From Nitrospirota bacterium (lineage in GTDB: Bacteria > Nitrospirota > Nitrospiria > SBBL01 > JAADHI01), in NCBI GenBank assembly GCA_029261215.1, contig JAJDBT010000020.1:1-36358 (forward strand): a stretch of DNA of 36,358 nt. Direction: 5' to 3'. Shown here piece by piece: positions 9,386-17,810 of the stretch (its first letter is position 1; every line of letters starts with the position of its first letter). The notes beneath the pieces were generated by a model. The model was not told the origin of the DNA. It ran no database searches and saw only the letters and a program-made list of their open reading frames with translations. Both the position numbers and the translations under genes were made by a program.

Positions 9386-9514
9386 CAAGATTCATCCGCT
9401 TCCTTTCATCACGCAAAAATTTGATACTAAAAAAAAGAGTATAACGTATTCAATCCTTTAATTGACAGAACTCGCAAACCCCCAATAAAACAGGGCGATA
9501 CCACTCGTGTCTTT

Positions 9515-9543
9515 TTGACAGATCGTCATCCCTTAGATATATT
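9515..9543 (+). promoter_or_regulatory. Sigma-70 promoter for mshE
   Basis: TTGACA (9515-9520) and TATATT (9538-9543) are 17 bases apart, predicting a start near 9550. This places the upstream in-frame TTG (9544) outside the message and supports ATG 9568 with AGGA at 9557-9560. Confidence 0.65.
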
Positions 9544-9567
9544 TTGAGGGCGGAATCAGGAACAGAC

Positions 9568-11286
9568 ATGCCATTACCCCAACAGAAAAAAAAACGCTTA
9601 GGAGAAATGCTGATTGCAGAAGGTCTCCTGACCGAACTTCAATTGGAACGCGCGTTACGTGAGCAAAGAGAGTCCGGCATCCGCCTGGGCAAAGTGCTTC
9701 GTGAATTGGGGTATCTGGACGAAGAAAAGTTCATTATGGTTCTGGGCAAGCAAATGGGAATTCCTCATTTTGACTTAAGTCGAATGGGCATCGACCCAAA
9801 AATCGTACAACTGATCCCGGAACTGGTCGCCCGCCGCCATCAAGTCCTGCCCATCTTTAAAAGAGACAATAACTTGACGCTGGCCATGGTCGATCCGCTC
9901 AACGTTTTTGCTATTGATGACATTCATCGGATTTCTGGCCTTGATATTGTTCCCGCCGTTGGCACAGAACGTGAAATACTGAAAGGCATCGAACGATACT
10001 ACAGCGGTACGGGCGCCATGCAGGACGCCATTCGGGATGCCGACAAAAATTCGATGACAGATGTCGATCATTTTCCACCCGATCAGGAAGAGGAGGAGGA
10101 TGACTCTCCGGCCATCAAGTTTGTAAACACATTAATTGCCCAAGCCGTAAACCAAGGAACCAGTGATGTCCACCTGGAACCGGATCACGAAACCATACAG
10201 GTACGTTATCGTGTGGACGGACTCCTTCATGATGTCATGACTGCACCGAAATCCCTTCAGGCCGGGGTGATTTCCCGTATCAAAATCCTGGCAGATATGG
10301 ATATCGCCGAAAGACGCGTACCTCAGGATGGACGATTTGAAATGAAAGTGGGTGATAAAGATATCGATATCCGCGTTTCATCGCTTCCGACCATTTTTGG
10401 CGAAAAAATCGTCATGCGGCTTTTGAACAAAGCCAGCATTCTGATCGGTCTGGAAAAACTGGGATTTAAAAAAGAGACGCTCGCAGAATTTGATCGATTT
10501 TTCCGCAGGCCGCATGGACTCATTCTGGTAACCGGGGCCACAGGAAGCGGAAAAACAACGACACTTTATTCCGTGCTGCAAACGATCAACACACCCGAAA
10601 AAAACATTGTGACCGTCGAAGACCCTGTGGAATACCAACTCAAACGCATTACGCAGGTTCAGGTGAACGCCAAGGTTGGCATCACCTTTGCCACGGGCCT
10701 TCGTTCGATTTTGCGACAGGATCCCGATGTGGTCATGATCGGGGAAATTCGGGACGGAGAAACCGTCAACCTCGCCATTCAGGCCGCACTGACAGGACAT
10801 CTGGTATTGAGTACGCTCCACACCAACGACGCGCCCGGCGCCGTGGCACGACTCATCGACATGGGCGCAGAACCTTTCCTCATCGCCTCATCCCTTACGG
10901 CCGTGGTTTCCCAGAAACTGGCCCGAAAACTCTGCAAAAACTGCTCAGAACCCTTTGATCCGCCTGAAGAAATTATCGACCGCTTGGGTCTGCGCGATAT
11001 CCTGGCTGCTCAAAAAGAAGCACACCACATTTCAAAAGGCTCAGGATGCGCCGAATGCCGTGGCACCGGGTATTCGGGCCGAATCGGTCTTTATGAATTT
11101 TTACCCATCAATGAAGCCATTCGAGACCTGATCGTTAAACGCGCTTCATCGGCCGAGATCCGAAAAGCAGCCGCCCACACGCAATACCGCACCCTTCGCT
11201 CAGAAGGCATTTTAAAAGCCATTCAAGGCTTGACCACCCTTGAAGAAGTGCTTCGCGTCACTCAGGAAATCGAAGAATCCTACTGA
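9568..11286 (+). CDS. mshE: MshE-like pilus assembly ATPase with c-di-GMP-binding MshEN domain
   Basis: Cytoplasmic hexameric ATPase that powers pilus extension. The N-terminus has two copies of the 24-residue MshEN c-di-GMP motif, residues 10-33 (beginning RLGEMLIAEGLL) and 39-62 (beginning RLGKVLRELGYL), separated by exactly five residues, as in the characterised MshE domain. The motor domain has Walker A GATGSGKTTT (about residue 323), the Walker B region MIGEIRDGETVNLAIQAALT, and the His box STLHTNDA. A zinc tetracysteine (CKNC about 456, CAEC about 494) marks the PilB/GspE extension type. A diguanylate cyclase lies 11 kb downstream in the same locus. It is separated from the next gene by a sigma-54 promoter, so it is probably expressed independently. 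Confidence 0.93.
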   Translation: MPLPQQKKKRLGEMLIAEGLLTELQLERALREQRESGIRLGKVLRELGYLDEEKFIMVLGKQMGIPHFDLSRMGIDPKIVQLIPELVARRHQVLPIFKRDNNLTLAMVDPLNVFAIDDIHRISGLDIVPAVGTEREILKGIERYYSGTGAMQDAIRDADKNSMTDVDHFPPDQEEEEDDSPAIKFVNTLIAQAVNQGTSDVHLEPDHETIQVRYRVDGLLHDVMTAPKSLQAGVISRIKILADMDIAERRVPQDGRFEMKVGDKDIDIRVSSLPTIFGEKIVMRLLNKASILIGLEKLGFKKETLAEFDRFFRRPHGLILVTGATGSGKTTTLYSVLQTINTPEKNIVTVEDPVEYQLKRITQVQVNAKVGITFATGLRSILRQDPDVVMIGEIRDGETVNLAIQAALTGHLVLSTLHTNDAPGAVARLIDMGAEPFLIASSLTAVVSQKLARKLCKNCSEPFDPPEEIIDRLGLRDILAAQKEAHHISKGSGCAECRGTGYSGRIGLYEFLPINEAIRDLIVKRASSAEIRKAAAHTQYRTLRSEGILKAIQGLTTLEEVLRVTQEIEESY

Positions 11287-11404
11287 CAAAAATTGACACC
11301 CATCGTTCAAATTCCGGCACAAGTTTAAACTTCTACACTTCATTTACCCATAAATAATCTATTTTATTTATAAATATAATCGATTTTTCAAGCATCGCTC
11401 CATT

Positions 11405-11432
11405 CTGAGCAACTGGCACAGCTATTGCTCAG
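11405..11432. promoter_or_regulatory. Palindromic operator candidate over the sigma-54 promoter
   Basis: CTGAGCAA (11405-11412) is the exact complement of TTGCTCAG (11425-11432), with arm centres 20 bases apart (two helical turns). The right arm contains the -12 element of the promoter, so a dimeric protein bound here would exclude RNA polymerase. The preceding AT-rich tract (about 11340-11395) could carry activator or bending sites, but I see no certain motif. Confidence 0.45.
11414..11428 (+). promoter_or_regulatory. Sigma-54 (RpoN) promoter of the pilin operon
   Basis: TGGCAC (-24) and TTGC (-12) are separated by five bases, a full match to the RpoN consensus with GG and GC 12 bases apart. 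The predicted start is near 11440, 27 bases before the platform gene. No RpoN-activating AAA+ regulator is in the window. Confidence 0.8.
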
Positions 11433-11466
11433 TAATCTCACACTGACTTGAGCCCAATGAAAAACA

Positions 11467-12684
11467 ATGCCCAATTATAAATATCGCGCGCGTGATAAAT
11501 CCGGAACTCTTTTTTCCGGCATCCTCGACTCCAATGGTCACGATGAGGTGGCGACTCATCTGGACAGCCTGGGTTATTTCCCCATCTCTATTCAGGAGGC
11601 GCAAGCGGGTTTCGATTTTTCTGACTTTAAGCGCCGCTTTCAAAAAATTCACCCCAATGAAATGATTTCTTTTACCGTACAGCTTGCGACTCTCGTCGGT
11701 GCGGGTGTTCCCATCCTTTCAAGCTTTGATTCATTAATGGAGCAAACCACCAATCCCAAGCTGAAAGAAGTCATACGTCAAATCAGAAAAGATGTGGAAG
11801 GCGGAAGCGCTTTTTCTGAAGCGCTTCAAAAACACCCCGATGTTTTTCCCAGCCTCTTTGCAAACCTGGTCCGCGCAGGAGAATCCGGCGGGGTACTGGA
11901 TGAAATTCTTTATCGACTGGCCACACTCGGCGAATATGAAGAAGAGACGCGTTCCAGAATCAAATCGGCCACGCTTTATCCGCAAATCGTCGTCGGACTG
12001 CTTTTAGTTGCCTTTGGCGTGCTCGTGACTTTTGTTTTACCCAAACTCACCTCCTTTTACGATCAGTTTAATGCCGAGCTACCGCTCCCCACCCGTATTT
12101 TAATCGGCTTAAACGATATCGTTCAAAACTACGGCTTGCTCATTCTGACCTTCGGCGTGGGGGCCATTTACGGAATCAAACGGTACATCAAAACCAATTC
12201 GGGAGAACTTTTCTGGGACCGGCTTAAACTCAAGATGCCTGTTTTTGGTCTCATTTTTCTTAAAGTGTCACTCTCTCGTTTTGCCCGCATATACGGCACC
12301 TTGAACAAAAGCGGCCTGCCCGTCTTGCAATCGCTCGAAATCGTTGCGACCACCGTCGGAAACAGGGTGATCGAAAACGTCGTCAACACTATTCGTGAAG
12401 GGGCCAGAGAAGGGCGGGGACTTGTAGAACCCATGAAGATGAGCCGGGTCTTTCCTCCCAGCATTATTCAGATGGTTTCCATTGGCGAGCAAACGGGACA
12501 AATGGACGAAATGATGGACAAGGTTTCGGATTATTACGACCGGGATGTGGATTACGCCATTCGGAATTTGTCCAAATCCATCGAACCAATTTTGCTTGTC
12601 GTAATCGGCGCGGCGATTCTCTTTTTGGCCCTGGCGATCTTCATGCCCTGGTGGAACATGGCCTCGGCATTCAAGGGCGGATAG
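11467..12684 (+). CDS. mshG: Pilus platform protein (GspF/PilC/MshG)
   Basis: Inner-membrane platform of the type IV pilus machine, 405 residues, contacting the ATPase. It has two T2SSF repeats: the first around residues 65-185 (VQLATLVGAGVPILSSFDSL) and the second around 265-390 (LSRFARIYGTLNKSGLPVLQSLEI), each ending in a characteristic GESGG or GEQTG motif (VRAGESGG, VSIGEQTGQMDEM). Three hydrophobic segments are visible, near residues 175-195, 217-240 and 376-398. It leads the sigma-54-driven operon and is followed 59 bases later by the first prepilin. The order ATPase, platform, prepilins matches mshE-mshG-mshB/A. Confidence 0.92.
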   Translation: MPNYKYRARDKSGTLFSGILDSNGHDEVATHLDSLGYFPISIQEAQAGFDFSDFKRRFQKIHPNEMISFTVQLATLVGAGVPILSSFDSLMEQTTNPKLKEVIRQIRKDVEGGSAFSEALQKHPDVFPSLFANLVRAGESGGVLDEILYRLATLGEYEEETRSRIKSATLYPQIVVGLLLVAFGVLVTFVLPKLTSFYDQFNAELPLPTRILIGLNDIVQNYGLLILTFGVGAIYGIKRYIKTNSGELFWDRLKLKMPVFGLIFLKVSLSRFARIYGTLNKSGLPVLQSLEIVATTVGNRVIENVVNTIREGAREGRGLVEPMKMSRVFPPSIIQMVSIGEQTGQMDEMMDKVSDYYDRDVDYAIRNLSKSIEPILLVVIGAAILFLALAIFMPWWNMASAFKGG

Positions 12685-12743
12685 GAAACGACCGATAAGA
12701 CTCATATTCAGATTTAAATGGGAGAAGAAAGGGAGAAAAACAG

Positions 12744-13298
12744 ATGAACGCATACAAAAACACAAAAGCCTTCCGTCAAAATGAGAAGGGCTTTACCTTA
12801 GTCGAACTCATTACGGTCATCGTCATACTGGGGATCTTAAGCGCCGTCGCGGTGACGCGTTTTCAGGATTTAACCCAGGATGCCAATGTTTCCTCCACAA
12901 AAGGGAACCTGGGCTCGGTACGGGCTGGCATTCATTTGCTGCATGCCAAAATCCTGCTTGCGGGCACTTCAGGCACAAACCCCGAATGGCCGACAGTGGC
13001 CGAATTGAATAACAACGCCCTGGCGGGCACGCGGCCCGCCACAATCGCCAATCTTAAAGTGATTGAAGGCCCCTCAGGCGGAGTCTGCGCTTCAGCCTGT
13101 CTGCCCGAAGATCTCGTCTCCACCCAGGCCACCATCACGGCGCGTAAAACCGTTGTCGCCGCCACCACCGTTCAAGCCGATGCCCGAACCCCACCGGGCG
13201 GGGCGGCAGGCTGGGCCTATGATCCCGCAACAGGTCAGTTTTATGTGAATCAGGCTTTACCCAATGACAGCAAGGGCCTCCCTGCAAGTCAGTGGTAG
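12744..13298 (+). CDS. Type IV prepilin (MshA/MshB-like)
   Basis: A pilin subunit with a class III leader of 16 residues ending NEKG, then FTLVELI, with the conserved glutamate at mature position 5 and a hydrophobic helix to about residue 40. The globular part has two cysteines close together (CASAC), perhaps a small disulfide loop, and ends with a GWAYDPATGQFYVN stretch common in pilin C-termini. A strong ribosome binding site (AGGGAG) lies just upstream. It is the first of two tandem pilin genes, as mshB precedes mshA, so it may be either a minor or the major subunit. Confidence 0.85.
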   Translation: MNAYKNTKAFRQNEKGFTLVELITVIVILGILSAVAVTRFQDLTQDANVSSTKGNLGSVRAGIHLLHAKILLAGTSGTNPEWPTVAELNNNALAGTRPATIANLKVIEGPSGGVCASACLPEDLVSTQATITARKTVVAATTVQADARTPPGGAAGWAYDPATGQFYVNQALPNDSKGLPASQW

Positions 13299-13346
13299 TT
13301 CAAACCAAAAAAATGCAAACCATCCACAACAAAGGAGAAGAAAAGA

Positions 13347-13787
13347 ATGAAAATACTTAAAAATCAAAAGGGTTTTACTTTGGTTGAGATGATTGTGGTC
13401 ATCGTCATCCTCGGCATTCTCGCAGGGGCAGCAGTCCCGGCCTATATCAACCTTCAAACGGATGCCCAGGCCGCGAACAACATGGCCTATATCGGGGCAG
13501 TGAGAAGCGCCTTGGCCATGCGTTTTGGTCAGCAACTGGTTCGACAGGGCGATACAGCGGCCTCTCCCACGGATGTCATTGGGACCGCTCTAACCTCGAA
13601 TGCCACACAGGTTTTTCTGGATGGTTTGGTCTCTACACCCCTCCCTTCAACACTGACTCCCACAGCCGGAATTTGCGGCACAGGACAGTGGGTTGGCTTG
13701 GCACCGGGGAACCCTCCAGCCAGTGCGACATGGAGCATCGCCTGCGGGGCTTCAGATACCGCTCCCTTAACCATCAGCGGACCATAA
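13347..13787 (+). CDS. Type IV prepilin, candidate major pilin
   Basis: A 146-residue prepilin with a short nine-residue leader (KNQKG, then FTLVEMI), glutamate at position 5, and a hydrophobic helix with the usual kink residues. Two cysteines in the C-terminal part (GICGTGQW and SIACGAS) could form the D-region disulfide loop of type IV pilins. A good ribosome binding site (AAAGGAG) precedes it. The compact size and short leader make it the better candidate for the major subunit of the two tandem pilins, but expression level cannot be judged from sequence. Confidence 0.82.
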   Translation: MKILKNQKGFTLVEMIVVIVILGILAGAAVPAYINLQTDAQAANNMAYIGAVRSALAMRFGQQLVRQGDTAASPTDVIGTALTSNATQVFLDGLVSTPLPSTLTPTAGICGTGQWVGLAPGNPPASATWSIACGASDTAPLTISGP

Positions 13788-13799
13788 TCCGGGAAGTTG

Positions 13800-14303
13800 A
13801 TGCGCTTAAAGAATCAAAAAGGCTTTACGCTGGTTGAAATCGTGGTGGTTTTGGTGGTGCTGGTGACGCTGACCTCGTCCGTGGTTGTGTCGATGGATCT
13901 CACGGGACATCGTGCAGCGGTCGCGTCACAACAGCTTGCCGCCGACCTGCGCTATGCACAGCAGCTGGCGAATGCACGCCGCGTGCGTCACGGGGTCGAG
14001 GTGAGCAGCGCCACATCCTACCGTGTCTTTGTGGATGATGGCGGGGCGGGCACAACGGTCACCTCACCCATGACCGGAAACCCCTATATCGTGAATATGA
14101 GCGGGGATTTTAACGGCGTCACCCTGGGCAGTACCTTGGGGGGCACGCCCCCCAAGGCCCAGTTTGACTCAGTCGGCCGACCTTTTGATGGCAACAGCAC
14201 AGCCATTGGCGCAGGCATCAACACCATCAACCTCCTGGCCGCAGGTGCAGTCGTAAGTACGGTCAGCGTCGAGCCCAACACGGGCATGGTTCAGGTCAAC
14301 TAA
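13800..14303 (+). CDS. Minor prepilin (GspH/FimT, MshC-like)
   Basis: A prepilin of 167 residues with leader ending NQKG, then FTLVEIVVV, glutamate 5 present. The body resembles GspH/FimT pseudopilins (early LAADLRYAQQLANARR helix, later beta-rich segment). It corresponds in order to mshC. ATG 13800 is chosen; a TTG one codon earlier (13797) is in frame. The stop overlaps the start of the next gene by one base (TAATG), so the two are probably translationally coupled. Confidence 0.8.
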   Translation: MRLKNQKGFTLVEIVVVLVVLVTLTSSVVVSMDLTGHRAAVASQQLAADLRYAQQLANARRVRHGVEVSSATSYRVFVDDGGAGTTVTSPMTGNPYIVNMSGDFNGVTLGSTLGGTPPKAQFDSVGRPFDGNSTAIGAGINTINLLAAGAVVSTVSVEPNTGMVQVN

Positions 14304-14836
14304 TGGACAAAGGCATGTTAAATCAACGGGGATTTACATTGATCGAGGTCATTTTAATCATCCTTTTATTATCGATCGGCCTCACCGGCGTACTGTCCTA
14401 TGTCGGCCAGGCGGCCAAAGACAGCGCCTACGCCCACAACCTTTCTATTGCGACAACGCTCGCACAAGATTTAATGGAAGAAGTGCGGTCAAAATGCTGG
14501 GATGAAACCGCCACCGTCGCGGCGGCCTGTGCAGGGGCCGTCACCCCCTCTGTGATTGGCGTCGATGCCGCTGAAACCCGCGCGACTTACGACGATATGG
14601 ACGATTACAACAATTTACCTGTCGCCGGAAACACCCCGCCGCAAGATGCACAGGGCACGGCGATGCCGGTTTTTCCATTTTTCACACAACGCGCGACGGT
14701 TTGTTATGTCGATACGGCCGCGCTCGATACCTGTGTCGCGGGCCCGACCGATTTTAAACAGGTAAATGTCAACATTGCCTGGTCTGCAAATGATCAGGTG
14801 CAACTGATCAGTATTTTTTCAAATCACGCCTTATAA
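14303..14836 (+). CDS. Minor prepilin (GspI/PilV, MshD-like)
   Basis: A 177-residue prepilin with leader MDKGMLNQRG, then FTLIEVILIILLLSIGL, glutamate 5 present. The following helix (ATTLAQDLMEEVRSKCWDE) is characteristic of the PilV/GspI/MshD type. Four or more cysteines occur in the body (near SKCWDE, AAACAG, VCYVDTAALDTC), enough for two disulfides. It lies fourth in the pilin series and overlaps its predecessor by one base. Confidence 0.8.
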   Translation: MDKGMLNQRGFTLIEVILIILLLSIGLTGVLSYVGQAAKDSAYAHNLSIATTLAQDLMEEVRSKCWDETATVAAACAGAVTPSVIGVDAAETRATYDDMDDYNNLPVAGNTPPQDAQGTAMPVFPFFTQRATVCYVDTAALDTCVAGPTDFKQVNVNIAWSANDQVQLISIFSNHAL

Positions 14837-14839
14837 GCG

Positions 14840-15379
14840 ATGCATGTTATGAAAAACGAACAAGGAACCACATTGATAGAACTGGTCGTCGTCATGGTCA
14901 TCCTCAGCACCGTCGGCATCATGATCACCGCCCCGCTCATTGAAACAAGTATTGGGTGGCGGGAAATCAGCAGCCGTAAACACGTGATGCAGCTCGCACG
15001 TTTTGGCATGGATAAAATGGTACGCACCCTGAGAAATACAGAACGATTGGCCAGCAATGCACCCAATATTTCGATTAATTCCACGGCCACCTGTCTGAGC
15101 TTTCGCACGACGGACAACCTGGATTTGACCTTTAATTTAAACGGCACAGTTCTGGAAGAATGTCTGGTTTGCGACTGCGGGGCGATTACAGCGCCCAATG
15201 ATTTGGCTATCAATGTCGCAGGTTTTGTGGTGACTTGTTTTGATGCCGCCAATACGGCGGTGGCCTGTAATACCGTGGCAACGGTGCGACGCGTCAAACT
15301 ACAGCTTTCCGTCACAGAAAATGGAGAGACGGTCAATCTCGATTCGGAAGTGACGCTGCGTAATTTAATCGGGGTATAG
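14840..15379 (+). CDS. Minor prepilin (GspJ/PilW, MshO-like)
   Basis: A 179-residue prepilin. The leader ends KNEQG and the mature protein begins TTLIELVVVM, with threonine rather than phenylalanine at position 1 but glutamate 5 intact. The helix is followed by SRKHVMQLARFGMDKMVRTLRN, a pattern seen in MshO/PilW/GspJ proteins. A four-cysteine cluster (ECLVCDC, TCFDA with VAC) suggests disulfides. Start may be ATG 14840 or the ATG three codons on (14849). It ends five bases before the GTG of the large fusion gene. Confidence 0.78.
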   Translation: MHVMKNEQGTTLIELVVVMVILSTVGIMITAPLIETSIGWREISSRKHVMQLARFGMDKMVRTLRNTERLASNAPNISINSTATCLSFRTTDNLDLTFNLNGTVLEECLVCDCGAITAPNDLAINVAGFVVTCFDAANTAVACNTVATVRRVKLQLSVTENGETVNLDSEVTLRNLIGV

Positions 15380-15383
15380 GGTC

Positions 15384-17729
15384 GTGACGCCGACGCTGTC
15401 CTCTGAAAAAGGATTTTCTATCATCGCCGTCGTGGTCATGATGCTCATGATCGCAGTAATGGGACAAACACTGATTTCAATGGTGGGTACGGAGAATTTT
15501 TCAACGGTGAATCAAATGAGAACAACACAGGCACACTACATCGCAGAATCGGGTGTTGAACGCGCCGTATACGAGTTTGGTAATGGCACAGCCTGCAATC
15601 TGCTCACTTATAACGACACAGTGGGTGCAGGCGCCTATACAACAATCGGCACGCTTTACAATGCATCCAGCGCCATCCTTTCTTCTGCGATTGTGATTGG
15701 AGATACCATCATTCCGCTTGACAGCCTCACGGGTTATGCCCCGCACGGGCAGGTCACGATTGAAGCGGAAGACATCACCTATGGGGCAAGTTCGGCCACA
15801 GCCGCAGACTGCGCGCCCTTTGGCACGCCCTGTTTGATCGGAGTTCAACGCGGGGTCAACGGCACCACTGCCGCGGCCCACGCCTTAAGCACTCCGGTCA
15901 GTCAGGATCAATGTCTGATTTCATCGACGGGAACAGTCGCAGGCTCGCCGAGCATCGCTCAACGTGTCATCGAGTCGAGCGTGAGCCAAAGCGGCGGCGG
16001 AGCCGGCAGCACAGTGCAAACCGGCACCGCCGTCAGTACGGCCAACGGCACCCTGACAGTTCCCATCCCGACAACAGTGGATATGACGCGATCTTTTTTA
16101 ATGTTCAGTTCAAGGCATAACAGCAATCGGCCCGTGGGTTCGATGCTCCGTGGCCGGATCGCCACACCCACGACCCTCGAATTTGTTCGGGTCACCGATG
16201 AAGGCACACCGGTGCCCATCACCATCACCTGGTCTGTCGTAGAGTTCAGTACGGGTGTCGTCGTTCAGCGGGGTTCCGTCAATCAGAGCAGCACCGTCAT
16301 TAATGTGCCCATTACAGCGGTTGCTTCTCTGAACCAGGCCTTTGTGACCTGGTCAAAAACCCCCGCTATCGGGGCTAACGATTGGAGTCAGGATGATCCG
16401 ATATTAGGGGACTTGACGACGACCACAAACCTTCAGTTTCGGGTAGAAACCGCAAATGCAAACCATGTGATTTGGTGGCAAGTCATTGAGTTTACCAATC
16501 CAGCCGATATTTTTGTGCAAAGAGGCACAAGCTCTTTAACCGGTGGCGGTGGTGGTGGCTCTTCTGTGAACGTCACACTTCCGACACCCGTCGATACGAC
16601 AAAGACCTTCGTCCTCGTGGGTTTTCGCACCAACGGGACAGGCTCGAATGTCGGACGGAGAATGCTTCGCGCCCGCCTCATGAATACCACGACCATCAAC
16701 ATTGACCGCAGTATTGCAACCGGATCAGAGCGAATTACAGAAATCGCCTGGCAAGCGGTACAGCTCAACAATTCAGTGGTACAGCACGGTTCCGAAAACT
16801 TTCCGGTCGTGGCCGCGCCCCAAATCGTCGTGACCATGGCTGACAGAGTGCGAGAAGTGAATGCAGGCGCTATTTCCCTTCTCGATACCCAGGCCGGCCT
16901 CACCTCAACCACGACAAACACCACTTCAGGCGCAACAATTTCCACAAACATCTCAACCTCTGCGGCCAATTCCTGGGTGATTGATGTGGTCGGCAGTAAT
17001 GATGATGGAACCTTTAGCCCAGGCGCAAGCCAGGTCGAGCGTTGGGATATTGAAAATGGTCGGGCAACAGGCGCTTCCAGCACACAAGTCGTTCCGTCCA
17101 CCAGTACCCCCTCAATGACGCAAAGTCACGGGAGCGCATCATTTCTCGTCCATGCCTTAGCCGCCATTGCCCCTGATCCCGGCGCGGGAGCAATCACCTA
17201 CGATACCCAAAGCAGTGCCACCGACAGAAATGTCGACACCATAACCTGGCCGCATACCATCGGTGCAGGCAATAACCGGAAGTTGATCGTCGGCGTGGCA
17301 ACGGAAGAAAATAACACCAGCCTTTCCGAAGACGTCATTAGCGTCACATACAACGGCGTCCCGCTCACATTCGCGACCCAGGTAAGACGGTTCGAAAGTG
17401 GCGAGGCAGAGCAGGTGGAAATCTGGTATATGGACGAGGCGGACTTGCCGCCAAGCATTGGCACTCGGATTGTGCCTATTACCACTGTGGATACCACACG
17501 CACCATCGCTTTTGGATCGGTTCAACCTGTAGGCGGACAAAATATGGGCCGTTCTCCCTACAATGGAGATGACGTGATTGGCGTGGGTTCGGTCACAATG
17601 GACCTGGCCCCCAATCAAATCACCATGCAACGAGACAACACCGCAGATGAGGCCGATATCGGCTGGTTTGTGGTCGAATTCGGCAGTTCGGGCGGCGGGG
17701 GCATGATCGATTGGCGCGAAGTTTTTTAG
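15384..17729 (+). CDS. Large prepilin-like adhesin (MshP/PilX start fused to repeat body)
   Basis: A 781-residue protein starting at GTG. The leader SSEKG precedes FSIIAVVVMMLMIAVMG. Position 5 is alanine instead of glutamate, as in tip-type GspK/PilX-like subunits, and the next segment TTQAHYIAESGVERAVYEF is typical of PilX/MshP. Residues about 108-172 form a small domain ending GVQRGVNGTTAAAHA. Four related repeats follow at about 231-288, 313-368, 401-460 and 701-765, each ending W-x-V-hydrophobic-E/Q-F/L (for example ITWSVVEF and DIGWFVVEF). Between repeats 3 and 4 lie beta-rich surface-protein-like segments (SWVIDVVGS, RKLIVGVATE, VTYNGVPLTF). In Vibrio, mshP and mshQ are separate genes, so this looks like a fusion serving as a tip adhesin; that function is inferred. 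Confidence 0.75.
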   Translation: MTPTLSSEKGFSIIAVVVMMLMIAVMGQTLISMVGTENFSTVNQMRTTQAHYIAESGVERAVYEFGNGTACNLLTYNDTVGAGAYTTIGTLYNASSAILSSAIVIGDTIIPLDSLTGYAPHGQVTIEAEDITYGASSATAADCAPFGTPCLIGVQRGVNGTTAAAHALSTPVSQDQCLISSTGTVAGSPSIAQRVIESSVSQSGGGAGSTVQTGTAVSTANGTLTVPIPTTVDMTRSFLMFSSRHNSNRPVGSMLRGRIATPTTLEFVRVTDEGTPVPITITWSVVEFSTGVVVQRGSVNQSSTVINVPITAVASLNQAFVTWSKTPAIGANDWSQDDPILGDLTTTTNLQFRVETANANHVIWWQVIEFTNPADIFVQRGTSSLTGGGGGGSSVNVTLPTPVDTTKTFVLVGFRTNGTGSNVGRRMLRARLMNTTTINIDRSIATGSERITEIAWQAVQLNNSVVQHGSENFPVVAAPQIVVTMADRVREVNAGAISLLDTQAGLTSTTTNTTSGATISTNISTSAANSWVIDVVGSNDDGTFSPGASQVERWDIENGRATGASSTQVVPSTSTPSMTQSHGSASFLVHALAAIAPDPGAGAITYDTQSSATDRNVDTITWPHTIGAGNNRKLIVGVATEENNTSLSEDVISVTYNGVPLTFATQVRRFESGEAEQVEIWYMDEADLPPSIGTRIVPITTVDTTRTIAFGSVQPVGGQNMGRSPYNGDDVIGVGSVTMDLAPNQITMQRDNTADEADIGWFVVEFGSSGGGGMIDWREVF

Positions 17730-17759
17730 AAGGAGTCTTTTTTTTAAACATAACCCTAG

Positions 17760-17777
17760 AAAGTTAAACTTAACTTT
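17760..17777. promoter_or_regulatory. Palindrome upstream of the MerR-like gene
   Basis: AAAGTTAA (17760-17767) and TTAACTTT (17770-17777) form a perfect 8-bp inverted repeat with a 2-base centre, 33 bases before the MerR-like start codon. Its size suits a MerR-type dimer site, so autoregulation is possible. I do not see convincing -35 and -10 elements around it. Confidence 0.45.
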
Positions 17778-17810
17778 GGAGCCCGACTTCCTAAAGGAAC
17801 AATAAAAGAC

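Noticed and set aside
9544-9567. TTG start giving a longer MshE N-terminus
   Set aside because: It lies upstream of the predicted transcription start (about 9550) and ATG 9568 has its own AGGA site.
10378-10821. Minus-strand open frame of 147 codons inside mshE
   Set aside because: Antisense shadow of the ATPase core; no family resemblance.
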